A stretch of 15,331 bases of DNA from NCBI GenBank assembly GCA_035506215.1, contig DATJPW010000086.1, forward strand, positions 1-15,331, written 5' to 3'. Position numbers and translations under genes: made by a program. The notes under the pieces were generated by a model. The model had not been told where the DNA came from and made no database searches. It worked only from the letters and a program-made list of their open reading frames with translations. Shown in pieces: positions 14,356-15,331 of the stretch (positions are counted from its first letter, which is position 1; each line of letters opens with the position of its first letter). This DNA comes from DATJPW01 sp035506215 (GTDB lineage Bacteria > Desulfobacterota > Desulfomonilia > Desulfomonilales > Desulfomonilaceae).

Positions 14356-15331
14356 ATGAGATCACATTACAGTTTCAATGAAATGAGGGACGCTCTCCAA
14401 AGATGCGGTTTGAACCGAGGGGACACGGTATTGTGTCACAGCAACGTCGGGTTTTTCGGAAGACCGAAAGAAGGCGGAACAGCAGAAATCATAGTTCAGA
14501 CGATACTCGGCGCGTTTCAAGAAGTGCTAGGACCCGATGGCACCATAATCGTTCCGACCTTTACCTATTCATTCTGCAAAGGAGAAGAATTCGATCCTGA
14601 AAACTCGTCGTCGAAGATGGGTTTATTCGCGGAGATGCTTCGCCGACATCCACTGGCTAGACGTTCTGAAGATCCGATATTCTCGGTGGCAGCTCTGGGA
14701 GCCCGTTCGCAGGAATTGACGGAGAACGCCCCACAGGAATGTTTTGGCAAGAATTGTTTTTGGGAACGCTTGCTCAACGCGGACGGCGTCATCTGTTTCA
14801 TGAATCTGGATCTCAACTACTGCAATTTTAATCACTACGTTGAGCGCTGTCTGAACGTCCCTTATCGTTATGATAAGTTGTTCACTGGGTACATCACAAA
14901 AAATGGAATCAAGAAGAAAAGCTCCGCGATCCACTTCTGTCGAGATCTTTCCAATCCGGGCACTCTGCAATCTGTGGAGTTGCTAACCGAAACAGCGGTT
15001 AGAGAGGGCGCGTTGCGTAGCTGCCCTGTCGGACGCGGGCAGTTGGTATGCATACGGGCTGCGGAAATTTACTGTTTGACAGAACAGGGCTTCAAATCGA
15101 ATCCCTGGTTTATGACTGTTTCCGCCAAGGCCGCCAAACCTCCGATTCTGATTACAGCGCCGGATGTCAAGCAATTCAATATCAGCCTGCAGCCGGACGC
15201 TTCCATGGAGGAGATGATTGAAGCGTTGTGGCCCCTTCCGAGGGACATAGTTTCTGACGGGTATGACGCTGCTCTGAGTGTGTTGTCGGGACAAGTTCCG
15301 ATGATCATTCATGAATACGCGACCGGAACAT
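14356..15331 (+). CDS. AAC(3)-family N-acyltransferase, with start of DUF4910/DUF2172-like domain; cut by window end
   Basis: Open from the ATG at 14356 to the last base (325 residues visible, 3' end missing); a TTG at 14344 is an alternative start, and the ribosome binding site is weak. Residues 1-265 match the antibiotic acetyltransferase fold: VLCHSNVGFFGRP (25-37), DGTIIVPTFTYS (61-72), ARRSEDPIFSVAALG (101-115) and NHYVERCLNVPYRYDK (159-174), which holds the family His and Glu. Such enzymes in glycan loci usually acylate an amino sugar rather than give drug resistance. After about residue 283 the sequence (MEEMIEALWPLPRDIVSDGY, then IIHEYATGT) looks like the beginning of DUF4910/DUF2172 aminopeptidase-like domains, which often start with a similar PLxRxxxSxG and IHExxSGT pattern. 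That second assignment rests on about 40 residues. The enzyme is a natural consumer of an acyl group from the upstream KAS III/ACP genes. Confidence 0.85.
   Translation, partial: MRSHYSFNEMRDALQRCGLNRGDTVLCHSNVGFFGRPKEGGTAEIIVQTILGAFQEVLGPDGTIIVPTFTYSFCKGEEFDPENSSSKMGLFAEMLRRHPLARRSEDPIFSVAALGARSQELTENAPQECFGKNCFWERLLNADGVICFMNLDLNYCNFNHYVERCLNVPYRYDKLFTGYITKNGIKKKSSAIHFCRDLSNPGTLQSVELLTETAVREGALRSCPVGRGQLVCIRAAEIYCLTEQGFKSNPWFMTVSAKAAKPPILITAPDVKQFNISLQPDASMEEMIEALWPLPRDIVSDGYDAALSVLSGQVPMIIHEYATGT

Noticed and set aside
14356..15331. Aminoglycoside resistance gene
   Set aside because: The AAC(3) fold alone does not show drug resistance. The glycan context and the extra C-terminal domain point to sugar acylation.

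Overview
The window (about 50% GC by eye) looks like a Gram-negative, strictly bacterial chromosome. Protein style and gene content (HMA2-type domain proteins, DUF5132-like protein, WecA-family transferase, KAS III/ACP inserts in a glycan locus) are most like Desulfobacterota (former Deltaproteobacteria, e.g. Syntrophobacteria/Desulfomonile relatives). That assignment is an inference from recognition, not from a search. No rRNA, tRNA, CRISPR array, insertion sequence or phage gene was seen.

Left region (1-5714): a compact membrane/transport module. A small DUF5132-like membrane protein (107-367) is followed by an HMA2-like domain membrane protein (387-926). Next is a 1018-residue P2-type (Ca2+-ATPase-like) P-type ATPase carrying its own N-terminal HMA2-like domain (1053-4109). 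A S-adenosylmethionine synthetase homologue (4106-5302) has a start codon overlapping the ATPase stop (GTGA). A third HMA2-like protein converges from the other strand (5343-5714). None of the three HMA-like domains has the CxxC of true heavy-metal domains, while the ATPase keeps the Ca2+-type membrane residues. The MetK homologue keeps the phosphate/Mg side of the active site but has substitutions at every methionine-contacting position I can align. This module is the best candidate for an undescribed system.

Middle (5715-6430): about 700 bases without a credible gene, rich in short inverted repeats, including a REP-like double palindrome (6133-6186).

Right region (6431-15331): a surface-glycan or glycolipid locus that runs off the right edge. 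On the minus strand is a DegT/DnrJ/EryC1 sugar aminotransferase (6431-7579). Divergent from it, on the plus strand, are a WecA/TagO-family undecaprenyl-phosphate sugar-1-phosphate transferase (7942-9459), GDP-mannose 4,6-dehydratase (9773-10843), a YdcF/ElyC-like DUF218 envelope protein (11056-11841), a ketoacyl-ACP synthase III (11859-12899), an acyl carrier protein (12900-13133), a second ketoacyl-ACP synthase III (13233-14303), and the start of an AAC(3)-family N-acyltransferase (14356-15331). The last 40 or so visible residues of that protein resemble the start of a DUF4910/DUF2172 aminopeptidase-like domain.

A reasonable reading of the right half is: WecA-type transferase starts a lipid-linked glycan, Gmd and the aminotransferase make deoxy/amino sugar nucleotides, KAS III-ACP-KAS III makes a special acyl group, and the AAC(3)-like enzyme acylates an amino sugar. 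Glycosyltransferases, polymerase and flippase are not in the window and would be expected further right.
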